DNA of 64,000 nucleotides from NCBI GenBank assembly GCA_013289685.1, contig JABCZL010000009.1, positions 186,001-250,000 on the forward strand. Reading direction: 5' to 3'. Below are positions 32,383 through 41,160 of this stretch, one piece after another (position 1 is the first letter of the stretch; each line of letters opens with the position of its first letter). Below the pieces are notes generated by a model, which was not told the origin of the DNA, did no database searches, and saw only the letters and a list, made by a program, of their open reading frames with translations. Position numbers and translations under genes: made by a program. This DNA is from Acidobacteriota bacterium (GTDB taxonomy: Bacteria; Acidobacteriota; Terriglobia; Terriglobales; Acidobacteriaceae).

Positions 32383-34134
32383 TCACTTCGCTTTCTGTTG
32401 CGCGATCCATTTGTCGGTTCGGGCTTCGAGCAGATCGAGGGGCAGCGTACCGCCGTCGAGCATTTCGTCGTGGAATTTGCGGAGATCGAACTTCGGGCCC
32501 AGCTCTTTCTGGGCGCGTTCGCGCAGCTCGCGGAACTTGAGTTGGCCCAGCTTGTAACTGAGCGCCTGCGCCGGCCACGAGATGTAGCGGTCGGTCTCGG
32601 ACTGAATCGTTGGCTCATCGACCGCGCCAGCTTTGCGCATGAACTCCACAACCTGATCGCGGCTCCATCCTTTGGCGTGAATGCCGGTGTCGACGACTAA
32701 ACGCACGGCCCGGAAAAGCTCGGAGGAAAGCCGCCCATAATCCGAGACCGGATCCTGATAGAAGCCGACCTCCTTGCCCAGTTGCTCGGCGTAGAGTGCC
32801 CAGCCTTCGATATACGCGTTAAAGCCCAGACCGTGCAGGCGGAATTTCGGTAAACCCTCCAGCTGCTGCTGCACGGAAAGCTGCATGTGATGTCCGGGGA
32901 CACCTTCGTGGTAAGCGACCGCCTCGTCATCGATTAGCGAGCGGTCGGCGAACTTGGACGTGGCGACAACCACCCGGCCCGGCCGTTTGCCATCCGGCGT
33001 TCCCGTCATGTAGTGGGTCGCAGCGGCCGCCTGGAATTCCGGAATCGCTTCCACGGTAACCGGCGACTTGGGAAGCAGTGTGAACAGTTCAGGAAGCTTC
33101 GGCTGCATCTGCGCGATGTAATGGCGAAAGTCGTCGAGGATCTGCTCGGCGGATGTGGGAATGTACTTGGGGTTCGTCTTCAGCGAGGCTCGGAACGACG
33201 CCAGGTCGGCGAAGCCCTCTTTCCTGGCGATCGCGGTCATCTCGGCTTCGATGCGATCGATCTCGCGCAGGCCGAGCTGGTGTATCTCGTCCGCCGTCAT
33301 GCGAGTCGTGGTGCGGGCGTAAATGTCGTTTTCGTAGCGCTTCTTGCCATCTGGAAGCGACGTGACGGAAAGGCTGGTACGGCCCTGGGGAGCATATTCG
33401 GTCTGGATGAAGGCGGCGAAGGTCTTGTACGCCGGGAGCACGTCGGCGTTGACGGCGTCGGTGATCTGCTGAGTCAGGCGCTTCTGATCCTCCGGCGAAA
33501 TACTTGCCGGATACTTCTTGGTCGGCAGCAGGAAGGGATCGGCATCGATAATGCCCTGGCACTGCGCCGGAATCTTTTCCGCCAGGAATCGCACGGGCAT
33601 GAGCTTGTCTTTCATGCCTGCACGGAGAACTTCGGTGACCTGGCTGAGCGCGCGCGGAATCTGGTGCAGGCGCGCGATGTAGTCTTCGTAGTGCTTCACG
33701 GAGAAGAACGGAACCGACAGTGGCAGGTCGGCGAGATTGGTGTGGATGCCGCCCTGCTGGTTGATCGGCATTTCATATTCCTTCAGGCCAAAATCGGCGA
33801 TGCGCTGCTGCATGACGCGGATCAACAGATCGTGCGAGAGCTGGTCCTGGTCGGAGAAATCCGCGGTATCGATCGCCTTCAGACGCTGCAGGAAGCCTTC
33901 GTCGGTCTGATGGCGCTTTTGGATGGCGTCGAGAGAGTAGTCGGCGAGCCGGTCGTTGTAGCGGTAGTCGCCGAACGCGGTGGCGCGCTCCGGGAAGTTG
34001 CGGAGATCGGTTTCATACTGCTCGTCGAAAAGAGCGTTCTGCGCAGCCAGGCGGTCGGCAACGGGCTTGGGTCTTTGGGCAAAAGTGAAAGCAGCTGTGG
34101 TGAACAGAAGCAGGAAGGCTATGGAAGGGCGCAT
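32383..34134 (-). CDS. DUF885 family predicted metallopeptidase, exported
   Basis: A 583-residue protein from ATG 34134 (MRPSIAFLLLFTTAAFTFAQ), which is a clear signal peptide; an upstream ATG at 34188 adds 18 residues before it. The C-terminal third has AYHEGVPGHHMQLSVQQQL, the HExxxH-like zinc motif of the DUF885 family, and YIEGWALYAEQLGKEVGFY with the downstream Glu ligand. The family is widely predicted to be Zn peptidases acting outside the cytoplasm; substrates are unknown. Monocistronic, flanked by repeats. Confidence 0.88.
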   Translation of the reverse strand: MRPSIAFLLLFTTAAFTFAQRPKPVADRLAAQNALFDEQYETDLRNFPERATAFGDYRYNDRLADYSLDAIQKRHQTDEGFLQRLKAIDTADFSDQDQLSHDLLIRVMQQRIADFGLKEYEMPINQQGGIHTNLADLPLSVPFFSVKHYEDYIARLHQIPRALSQVTEVLRAGMKDKLMPVRFLAEKIPAQCQGIIDADPFLLPTKKYPASISPEDQKRLTQQITDAVNADVLPAYKTFAAFIQTEYAPQGRTSLSVTSLPDGKKRYENDIYARTTTRMTADEIHQLGLREIDRIEAEMTAIARKEGFADLASFRASLKTNPKYIPTSAEQILDDFRHYIAQMQPKLPELFTLLPKSPVTVEAIPEFQAAAATHYMTGTPDGKRPGRVVVATSKFADRSLIDDEAVAYHEGVPGHHMQLSVQQQLEGLPKFRLHGLGFNAYIEGWALYAEQLGKEVGFYQDPVSDYGRLSSELFRAVRLVVDTGIHAKGWSRDQVVEFMRKAGAVDEPTIQSETDRYISWPAQALSYKLGQLKFRELRERAQKELGPKFDLRKFHDEMLDGGTLPLDLLEARTDKWIAQQKAK

Positions 34135-34255
34135 AGGAGGATTAGCGTACCAGACTAAACCGGCATGATCCAACCTGGGGCAGGTCAATACCTGTGACGG
34201 CTGATTTCAACAGCCATGATGGAACTGCACACCGATTCTGGCGTAAAGTGCTCAA

Positions 34256-34666
34256 ATGGAAGCACAATTGGACACCAAACGACCTAGAAGCAGGGTGTTC
34301 TTGTATACCGCGCTTGGAACAGTCTTCGTCATTGCAACGGCGATTGCTTGGAATTCTCACACGATCCGCAGCGATGCTCGGTGGTTCGCATCATCGCGTC
34401 GATATAAAGCTGAGGTTCTCGCACAATCCAGCGTTAGCGGACAATTGAAGCACATTGAGTGGGACGGTTGGGGCGGCGCTCCTGTGGGCGACTGGACGGT
34501 TTACCTCGTCTTCGACCCAACGAATTCACTTTCGGCGGCAGCTCGCAGCCGAGCATCCGGAAAGTTCGGCGGAATCCCATGTGACGTAGATGAAGTGCAT
34601 CGCTTGGAAAGCAATTGGTACTCGGTCACATTGGCGATGAATGAATGGTGGGAACGGTGCAAGTGA
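34256..34666 (+). CDS. Hypothetical membrane-anchored protein
   Basis: A 136-residue protein with one N-terminal transmembrane segment (RVFLYTALGTVFVIATAIAW at ~14-33) and an external soluble part containing HIEWDGWGGAPVGDWTVYLVFDP, two Cys and a charged end. I do not recognise it. The codon use has less GC bias than the neighbours (many A/T third positions), which may indicate a recent arrival. It stands between divergent DUF885 and converging RDD genes. Confidence 0.6.
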   Translation: MEAQLDTKRPRSRVFLYTALGTVFVIATAIAWNSHTIRSDARWFASSRRYKAEVLAQSSVSGQLKHIEWDGWGGAPVGDWTVYLVFDPTNSLSAAARSRASGKFGGIPCDVDEVHRLESNWYSVTLAMNEWWERCK

Positions 34667-34696
34667 CACGACTGCGGATAAATCCGATAAGGCTCA

Positions 34697-35905
34697 TTAG
34701 TGTTCGAACCCGTTCGCTGGACTCGCGGTTGGCCGACGGGTTACGTCTTCGGGAGTCCGTCGGACTTGGGCTGGGACTTCTCTAGGCGCAAGGTAGGTAT
34801 GGGTGATCCGGTCGTGCCAGCACAACGCATCTTCGTCGAGAAAGACCCACGCGTAGCCCATCCCTAGCGACAGGCCGGACAGGCAGGCTGCCAGCACGCG
34901 CCAGCGGCGCAGGGAACGGGTCGTCGACGTACCGTCGAAACGGGCCAGTTGGAGGCCAGCGACGCGCAATCCCGGAGTGCTGGCGGCGTAGACGATCAGA
35001 AGATACTGATACGCCCACCAAAACAGGCAGGGGATTGCTGCCCCGAGCCCCAGAATCTGAACCAGCGGCGGCCGGACCGCAGCCACCTTCCAGAAAATGA
35101 AGCCGAACAGGGCCGACGCCGCCGCCACGATCGTTCCATCGACCAACGTCGCCAGGAAGCGCCGGCCAAGCGGCGCACTCTGCAGTGGGATGTCGATGCC
35201 GGGGCGCTTTTCGGCTGCCGGTCGCTCAACTGCTTCGATGCTAATTCCGCCGAGCGCGGGAAGCGGCGGCGCAACCTCAGGGACTTCGAGGATTCGCGGC
35301 CTCTCGCTGACCGGTTCGGCAAGTTGATCCGATGGAGGCGGAGGCGGTCCCCAGGCAAACCTCGGAAACTCGATAATCTTCGCGGTGGAATGTCCCGCCG
35401 CACGTACCTGCTGCGGCGCGGTCTCTGCGGCGGGCGCCTGCTGAAATTGCCCCTCGTTCTCGCCAGAGGGCCCGCGCCTCATGCCATCGAGTGCGAGCGC
35501 GTGGTCGGAGACGGGCTCGAAGTCCGGCGGCGAAAATGCGTTTTGAGCGCTAGTGCTCGCAGGCACTTCCGCGGCCTCAAACCGCAGGCTGAGAGACGGG
35601 TAGCGCGGTGGACGCACCTTGCGGCGCGCGCGATAACGGTTGAGCCGGGCGGAGAGTTCTCCGCGCCAGGCATCTCCGCCCTCAGGCTCGACCTCGGCCG
35701 GCGCGTGGGAGGTGGCGGACTCCCCATGCGAATGCAGGTCCGAACCTGCGCCAGCAACCGCTTCCGCGACGTCCGGCTTCGACTCCAGAGCGGCAACGGA
35801 CGACGAGCCAGAGGCAGGCTCGCAGTCGGGCCTCCACTGCGACGAGGCAGCGGGAAGGGGCTCCAATGGACAACGGCAAACTTCTCCACACAGCGGACAA
35901 TTCAT
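34697..35905 (-). CDS. RDD family membrane protein with N-terminal Cys motif
   Basis: From ATG 35905 the protein has 402 residues. It starts MNCPLCGEVCRCPLEP, a Cys cluster like a small zinc ribbon, followed by ~230 residues of low-complexity Pro/Ala/Glu sequence. The C-terminal ~160 residues form an RDD domain: RRFLATLVDGTIVAAASALF with the Arg and Asp that name the family, three hydrophobic segments and ALCWHDRITHTYL. RDD proteins are often linked to transport; the function here is unknown. An in-frame ATG at 35944 would add 13 residues before the Cys motif. Confidence 0.8.
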   Translation of the reverse strand: MNCPLCGEVCRCPLEPLPAASSQWRPDCEPASGSSSVAALESKPDVAEAVAGAGSDLHSHGESATSHAPAEVEPEGGDAWRGELSARLNRYRARRKVRPPRYPSLSLRFEAAEVPASTSAQNAFSPPDFEPVSDHALALDGMRRGPSGENEGQFQQAPAAETAPQQVRAAGHSTAKIIEFPRFAWGPPPPPSDQLAEPVSERPRILEVPEVAPPLPALGGISIEAVERPAAEKRPGIDIPLQSAPLGRRFLATLVDGTIVAAASALFGFIFWKVAAVRPPLVQILGLGAAIPCLFWWAYQYLLIVYAASTPGLRVAGLQLARFDGTSTTRSLRRWRVLAACLSGLSLGMGYAWVFLDEDALCWHDRITHTYLAPREVPAQVRRTPEDVTRRPTASPANGFEH

Positions 35906-36095
35906 GAAAGCCAGTCTTCCGAAATCGTATGAGTTCGCGCTCAACGTACAACCGCAAGTAATGCAACGGGAATCCTAGCCTTTTTCGCCACTTTGCCGCA
36001 CGGCCAGCGGCGTGCTAAGTTCACGATGCCGCGGCAAATAGCGGAAAAGGGGCAGGTATGCCTGCGATGGATCTTCTTCCGTTGATTTTCTTCCG

Positions 36096-38633
36096 ATGAC
36101 TCTTCGCACTAGATTCCTTATCACGGCGCTGTTTCTTTGTCATCAGCTTCCCGCCACGGCGCTAGTAACCAGCCAGTTGCTTTCCGGAAATTCCGGCCTG
36201 GCAGAGGGTTCTTCCACAGCAGCGGATCCTCAGAAAGCAGACACTCCAGCACCCGCTGCCACCACGCCGTGCGCCCGTCAGGCCGCAGGCCAGGACTCCG
36301 ACTCGGCTACCATCTGCGCCCTGCAACAGGAAAAAGTCGGCGAGGTTTACAAATTACACGGCAACGCCGAAATTCACTATCGCACCTACATCCTGCGGGC
36401 CGATGAAGTCACCTACGACTCCGACAGCGGCGAGGCCACAGCCTCCGGACATTTCACCCTCGACGGTGGTCCCAACGACGACCACATTAAGGCCAGTCAT
36501 GGAACCTACAATCTGACGGCCGAAACCGGACGCTTCTACGACGTGACCGCAACCACCGGGCTCCGCTTTCAAGGCAGCCGCGTGGTGCTGACCTCGACCG
36601 CTCCGTTTGCCTTTACCGGCAAAATCGTCGAGAAAACCAGCCCCGACCACTACATGGTCTACGACGGCACCATTACCACCTGCGAACTTCCGCATCCCAA
36701 CTGGAAGTTCCGCGCCCGCACCGTGGTGGTGGATGTGGGCGGGAATGCCCAGATTTATCACAGCAGTTTCTGGCTGCATGGGCTGCCGGTTTTCTACTTT
36801 CCTTACGCGACTCATCCGGTGGACCGTTTGGCAAGGGACAGTGGATTTCTAGTGCCTACGGCCGGTCATTCGTCCACTAACGGCAATGAGGTCGGCGACT
36901 CTTTCTACTGGGCGATCAACCGCAGCATGGACGGCATCGTCGGCGCTGAATACCTCTCCAAGAGAGGATGGTCCCAAAGAGGAGAATTTCGCATGCGCCC
37001 CAGCGACAGCTCCTACCTGGACCTGAATTACTTTGGCGTGATCGACCGCGGCATCGGCGAGCCGGCAGTGTGCAGTGGGACGCCCCCAGTGTGCGTCCCC
37101 CAGCCCCCGCTGAAAGAAGGCGGCCAGGAGGTTCGACTGACGGCGGAAGACAACTTCTACGGCTTCCGCGGCGTCTCCAATATCGACTATCTGAGTTCGT
37201 TTCTGTTCCGGCTCGCGTTTAACGAAGTGTTCACCCAGGCGGTGAACTCAGAGGTAAAGTCGCAGGTTTTTCTGTCGAAGACCGTCCAAGGGTTCTCTTT
37301 CGGTGGCATGGTGGAGCGCTATCAGAACTTTTTTCAGACCCTGAACTCCCAAGGCGCGCTCTCCAATCCGCCAACGTTTGATTCGATCCGGATCCTGCAC
37401 ACCCCAAGCGTGGACGCATCCAGCGCAGACCGGGCCCTTGGCCATTCGCCGCTATTCTGGTCGTTCGACGTCTCGCTGGCTGGCCTTTCACGCAGCGAGC
37501 CCGGCTTTCAAACGTCACTGCTGGGGCGATTCGACTTCAGCCCTGAGATTTCTCTGCCCTTGCAGTTCCGTGGCTGGTCCCTGCGCCCAGGGCTCACTTT
37601 GCATGAGACGTATTACAGCGAACGGTTCGTCGGGGGAGTGTCGGTCCCGGATCCTACCAACCGCCAGGCTCTGGGAGCGTCGGTGGAAGTCCGTCCGCCG
37701 GTGCTGGAGAAAGTATTCGACAAGGAGTTTCTGGGGAAGAAGTGGAAGCACGTCATTGAACCAAGGGTCGTCTACCGTTTTGTGACGCGGGTTAACGATT
37801 TCGCGAATGTGCTGCATTTCGACGAGCGCGACATTCTCAGCGACACACACGAGGTTGAATATGGCTTTGTGACCCGCCTCTACGCGAAAAAGTCGGCGGC
37901 CCAAGCGCAGGAGTGTGAGACGCCCATGACCGGCATTGCGGTGGGTGCCGCGGCACCGGAGCAGATCGTTCCCTGGCAGCGCGTCAGCAATCTGGACGGG
38001 CAGCCCTGCACCACCGGTCCTGACGTGAGGGAAGTGGTCACCTGGGAAGTTGTCCAAAAGTATTTTCTCGACCCGACCTTTGGCGGGGCGCTGGTCGCCG
38101 GACAACGCAACGTCTTTACCACCACGGAAGCCCTGACCGGTATTGCGTTCGTCACCGAACCGCGGCATCTTTCCCCCATCGTGTCGCGCTTGCGGGCTGC
38201 GACCAGCAGCCGTACCGACACCGAGTGGGACTTCGACTACGACTTCCAGCAGGGCCGTGTTAATGAGAGCACGCTCCTGCTCAATTACAATCTGGGGTCT
38301 TTCACCGTAGCCGGCGGGGATGCCTTTCTACAGATTCCGCAGCCCAACACAATCCCGGTCAAGTATCAGCAATTCCGCGTGGCGCTGGGCTACGGAGGGC
38401 TTACCCATCGCGGATTCAGTGCCGCCGGCAGCCTTGGCTTCGATTCGGTAGCTCACCAATTGCAGTTCGCAACCGGGCAGACTACCTACAACTGGGACTG
38501 TTGCGGGGTGACGGTCGAATACCGCCGCTATGCCATCGCCAACGTGCGCAATGAAAATCTATTTCGCTTCACCTTCAGCCTGGCGAACATCGGCTCGTTC
38601 GGCAATCTGCGGCGGCAGGAACGGCTGTATTAG
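36096..38633 (+). CDS. lptD: LPS-assembly protein LptD
   Basis: An 845-residue outer-membrane protein. It has a signal peptide (residues ~1-24) and a periplasmic OstA/LptA-like beta-jellyroll (LHGNAEIHYRTYILRADEVTYDSDSGEATASG at ~85-120). Then comes a long C-terminal beta barrel, with FYFPYATHPVDRLARDSGFLVP as the entry and GYGGLTHRGFSAAGSLGFD among the final strands. It inserts lipopolysaccharide in the outer membrane. It confirms a diderm envelope. The plus-strand genes that follow include envelope disulfide and folding factors. Size fits acidobacterial LptD. Confidence 0.9.
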   Translation: MTLRTRFLITALFLCHQLPATALVTSQLLSGNSGLAEGSSTAADPQKADTPAPAATTPCARQAAGQDSDSATICALQQEKVGEVYKLHGNAEIHYRTYILRADEVTYDSDSGEATASGHFTLDGGPNDDHIKASHGTYNLTAETGRFYDVTATTGLRFQGSRVVLTSTAPFAFTGKIVEKTSPDHYMVYDGTITTCELPHPNWKFRARTVVVDVGGNAQIYHSSFWLHGLPVFYFPYATHPVDRLARDSGFLVPTAGHSSTNGNEVGDSFYWAINRSMDGIVGAEYLSKRGWSQRGEFRMRPSDSSYLDLNYFGVIDRGIGEPAVCSGTPPVCVPQPPLKEGGQEVRLTAEDNFYGFRGVSNIDYLSSFLFRLAFNEVFTQAVNSEVKSQVFLSKTVQGFSFGGMVERYQNFFQTLNSQGALSNPPTFDSIRILHTPSVDASSADRALGHSPLFWSFDVSLAGLSRSEPGFQTSLLGRFDFSPEISLPLQFRGWSLRPGLTLHETYYSERFVGGVSVPDPTNRQALGASVEVRPPVLEKVFDKEFLGKKWKHVIEPRVVYRFVTRVNDFANVLHFDERDILSDTHEVEYGFVTRLYAKKSAAQAQECETPMTGIAVGAAAPEQIVPWQRVSNLDGQPCTTGPDVREVVTWEVVQKYFLDPTFGGALVAGQRNVFTTTEALTGIAFVTEPRHLSPIVSRLRAATSSRTDTEWDFDYDFQQGRVNESTLLLNYNLGSFTVAGGDAFLQIPQPNTIPVKYQQFRVALGYGGLTHRGFSAAGSLGFDSVAHQLQFATGQTTYNWDCCGVTVEYRRYAIANVRNENLFRFTFSLANIGSFGNLRRQERLY

Positions 38634-38697
38634 CCATGCGGAGCTTCACCCAAAATCCTCGCCTGAAGCCGGGCGTCGGGCTGATACCATAGGAGCG

Positions 38698-39543
38698 ATG
38701 CGGCCTCCCGAAACTGCCACCGGCGCGAAGGATGCTCAACTGCAGGCCGACCTGCGCCGGCTAGGCCGTGTACTCGTGGCCTATTCGGGCGGCGTCGATT
38801 CCGCATATCTCGCATGGGCGGCTCACCGCGCGCTGGGCAGTGACATGCTGGCGGTGATCGCCGATTCGCCCAGCCTGGCCCGCACTCATCTGGCCGACGC
38901 GATCGCCTTTGCCAACGAGCAGGGGATTTCTATCGAAGTCATCTCCACCGCGGAGCTCGACCGTCCTGAATATGTGCGCAACGATGGGCAGCGCTGCTTT
39001 CAGTGCAAAGACGAACTCTTTGCGGTGATGGAAACTCTCCGCGCGGCGCGCGGGTTCGACGCGATTGCCTACGGCGTGAACCTGGACGATCAGGGCGACT
39101 TCCGCCCGGGACAGCAGGCCGCCCAGCAGCACCACGTTGCCGCTCCGTTGTTGAAGGCAGGGCTCACCAAGCAGGAGATTCGCGAACTGGCGCGCCAGGC
39201 TGGGCTGCGCATCTGGGACAAGCCCGCATCCGCCTGTCTCTCGTCGCGCATCGAGTACGGCCGTCCGGTCACGCGCGAAGCGCTCGACATGGTCGAGCGG
39301 GGCGAGGACGCGATTCGAGCCCTCGGCTTCCGGCAGCTCCGGGTGCGTCATCACGGCGACATCGTCCGCATTGAGATCGCCCGCGAGGAACTGGGACGCG
39401 CTCTGAATCCCGCGATGGCAGCCCAGTTCACTGCCATCTTCAAAGAACTGGGATTCAAGTTCGTCACTCTCGACCTGGAAGGATTCCGCTCCGGATCGAT
39501 GAATTCTTTGCTGCCCGCGGAGCAACTGCGCCGCACCGGCTAG
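38698..39543 (+). CDS. larE: ATP-dependent sacrificial sulfur transferase LarE
   Basis: A 281-residue PP-loop enzyme from ATG 38698 with AGGAG five bases upstream. The PP-loop is VAYSGGVDSAYLAWAA at ~26, and three conserved Cys occur in RCFQCKDELF and PASACLSSRIEYG. LarE supplies sulfur to the nickel-pincer cofactor of lactate racemase and related LarA enzymes. Some LarE proteins use one sacrificial Cys; those with three such Cys are reported to hold an Fe-S cluster, which would be the case here by analogy. larA, larB and larC are not in the window, so its acceptor is unknown. Confidence 0.9.
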   Translation: MRPPETATGAKDAQLQADLRRLGRVLVAYSGGVDSAYLAWAAHRALGSDMLAVIADSPSLARTHLADAIAFANEQGISIEVISTAELDRPEYVRNDGQRCFQCKDELFAVMETLRAARGFDAIAYGVNLDDQGDFRPGQQAAQQHHVAAPLLKAGLTKQEIRELARQAGLRIWDKPASACLSSRIEYGRPVTREALDMVERGEDAIRALGFRQLRVRHHGDIVRIEIAREELGRALNPAMAAQFTAIFKELGFKFVTLDLEGFRSGSMNSLLPAEQLRRTG

Positions 39544-39931
39544 AAGAGCCGTCCGCCCGCGGTAGTGGGCCAGTTTCCGATTAGCCAACGATTCCGAAGC
39601 TGATCCGATGGTCGCCTCGTGCAAACTGACAGTCGAGTTGTGGAGAACCCGACATGCTGTCCTGAGAAGAAAACACACCCAAGCACGGATGTCTGCCCCT
39701 AGGCAATGCGCGCGCCCGTCTCGCCCATCGTCGCCCGGCCTGGATCTCGTGGCATACTGCCGTCACGCGACCATGTTGGCGATAACGGCCTCCTAGTAGA
39801 ACAGTAGGCAATGGGACAAAAGGTTTGCCAGTAGCAGAACGCCGGAGATAAACTCTACGCCAAAGACAAGGGCCCGAAGGGAGCGGTGGCGCAAGAACCC
39901 TAACAGGACCTTCGGGTGGGGGTACCGGGCA
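39544..39931. other. 388-base intergenic stretch, left part of a TIR-bounded unit
   Basis: No convincing gene is seen on either strand. It holds the left 21-base inverted repeat at 39562-39582 and then sequence without recognisable structure until the GTG/ATG region of the PSD-like gene. Confidence 0.6.
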
Positions 39932-41100
39932 GTGAGCGTGCTCCTGGGCAACACGTGGCGGGCAGCCGTGCTGGGTGTCGTTCTCTCTCTTGTCGTCCTG
40001 CCGTCCGGCGCTGGCGATCAGACACCTAAGCAAGCGACTCGGCATGTCCCGGTCGTCGAGGACTTGGTCCAACTGCTACAGGCGCGACCGGACTTGCGGG
40101 CGGCGCTCGAAGGCGCGATTCGGACCGCCGACCTCAAGGGCCTTCCGGACATGGACTCGTTCCTGGTCTATCTGGATGGTTTCGTCACGTTCGTCCCCAC
40201 CGAACACGAGGTTCCCACGGCGCTGAGGCTCTACTACATCGTCAACCAGTCGACGGGGGATCAACTGAACCGCGATAAGAGCTTCAGCGGCTGGATGAAA
40301 AAGTTTATCGAAGCCTGGGGCCAGTTTCTGGATACGCCCGCGTCCGCGTCGGGCATCCCTTCGTTTGTGGCACGACCCAACTACAACGTCGGCGATTACT
40401 TCGTGGAACCGAGCGGCTGGCTCACCTTCAACCAGTTCTTTGCGCGGGAGGTGAAGCCCGGCAAGCGGCCCATCGCAGAGCCCGGCAACAACAGGGTGAT
40501 CGTGTCGCCGGCCGATGCAACATTCGCAGGCAAGTGGGACATCGACAAGAACTCGAAGGTCACGGTCAAAGGCATCAGCTGGCCGATCGCTCAGCTGCTG
40601 GACGGCAGCCCGTACCAGAATTCGTTCGAGAACGGCATCTTCGCGCACATGTTCCTGCACCCCGACGACTACCACCGTTACCACGTACCCGTCGCCGGTG
40701 AGATCAAGGAAGTACGCAACATCCATGGCCGAGTGTACATGGACGTGGCTCGGCGACCAGACGGCACGCTCTATGGGATCGACGGTGAGACCTACCAGAT
40801 CGACCAGGAACGAGGATTGATCATCATCGACTCACCCGAGATGGGGCTTGTGGCCGTGCTACCGGTCGGGATGTGCTTCGTTTCCTCGGTCAACCTGACG
40901 CCCGAGGTTGGCGCCAAGCTGCAGAAGGGCGACGAGTTCGGCTTCTTTCTCTTCGGCGGCTCTGACATGGTGATGCTGTTCCAGAACAAGAAGGTCGTGA
41001 TCGACGCTGAGGTTGGGAGGAAGTATCTGCAAGGGCAGCGCATCGGCGAAATCCGCTAACTTCCGAGGCCCACAGCAGCAACCGGAAACTGACCCACTAC
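39562..41100. mobile_element. 1.54-kb unit bounded by 21-bp inverted repeats, carrying a PSD-like gene and no transposase
   Basis: The left end GTAGTGGGCCAGTTTCCGATT (39562-39582, one base more than 20 is avoided here by noting that C8 and A19 differ) matches the reverse complement of 41080-41100 at 19 of 21 positions. Only one cargo gene, the PSD-like CDS, lies within. No transposase is present, so it would have to be moved in trans. CGCCCGCG flanks both sides, adjacent on the left and three bases away on the right, a possible remnant of a target duplication. Confidence 0.5.
39932..41059 (+). CDS. Phosphatidylserine decarboxylase-like protein, exported
   Basis: A 375-residue protein starting at GTG 39932. 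It has an N-terminal hydrophobic signal region (WRAAVLGVVLSLVVLPSGAG), then an alpha-helical PSDC-like region (residues ~60-125), then the PSD catalytic fold: LTFNQFFAREVKPGKRPI, FLHPDDYHRYHVPVAGEI with the His/Asp residues and FFLFGGSDMVMLF near the C-terminus. The GGS in place of the usual LGST is the self-cleavage site that would create the pyruvoyl group. Cellular PSD is normally a membrane enzyme without a cleavable signal. It is the only gene in a TIR-bounded unit. Confidence 0.8.
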   Translation: MSVLLGNTWRAAVLGVVLSLVVLPSGAGDQTPKQATRHVPVVEDLVQLLQARPDLRAALEGAIRTADLKGLPDMDSFLVYLDGFVTFVPTEHEVPTALRLYYIVNQSTGDQLNRDKSFSGWMKKFIEAWGQFLDTPASASGIPSFVARPNYNVGDYFVEPSGWLTFNQFFAREVKPGKRPIAEPGNNRVIVSPADATFAGKWDIDKNSKVTVKGISWPIAQLLDGSPYQNSFENGIFAHMFLHPDDYHRYHVPVAGEIKEVRNIHGRVYMDVARRPDGTLYGIDGETYQIDQERGLIIIDSPEMGLVAVLPVGMCFVSSVNLTPEVGAKLQKGDEFGFFLFGGSDMVMLFQNKKVVIDAEVGRKYLQGQRIGEIR

Positions 41101-41160
41101 GCACGCCCGCGCCTTCCGGAGCCGGCTCAGATACGCTGTGAGATAATCGAGAAGATAAAA

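Noticed and set aside
39608-39796. Small plus-strand open frame upstream of the PSD-like gene
   Set aside because: No ribosome site, no recognisable sequence features and no conserved motif; treated as non-coding.
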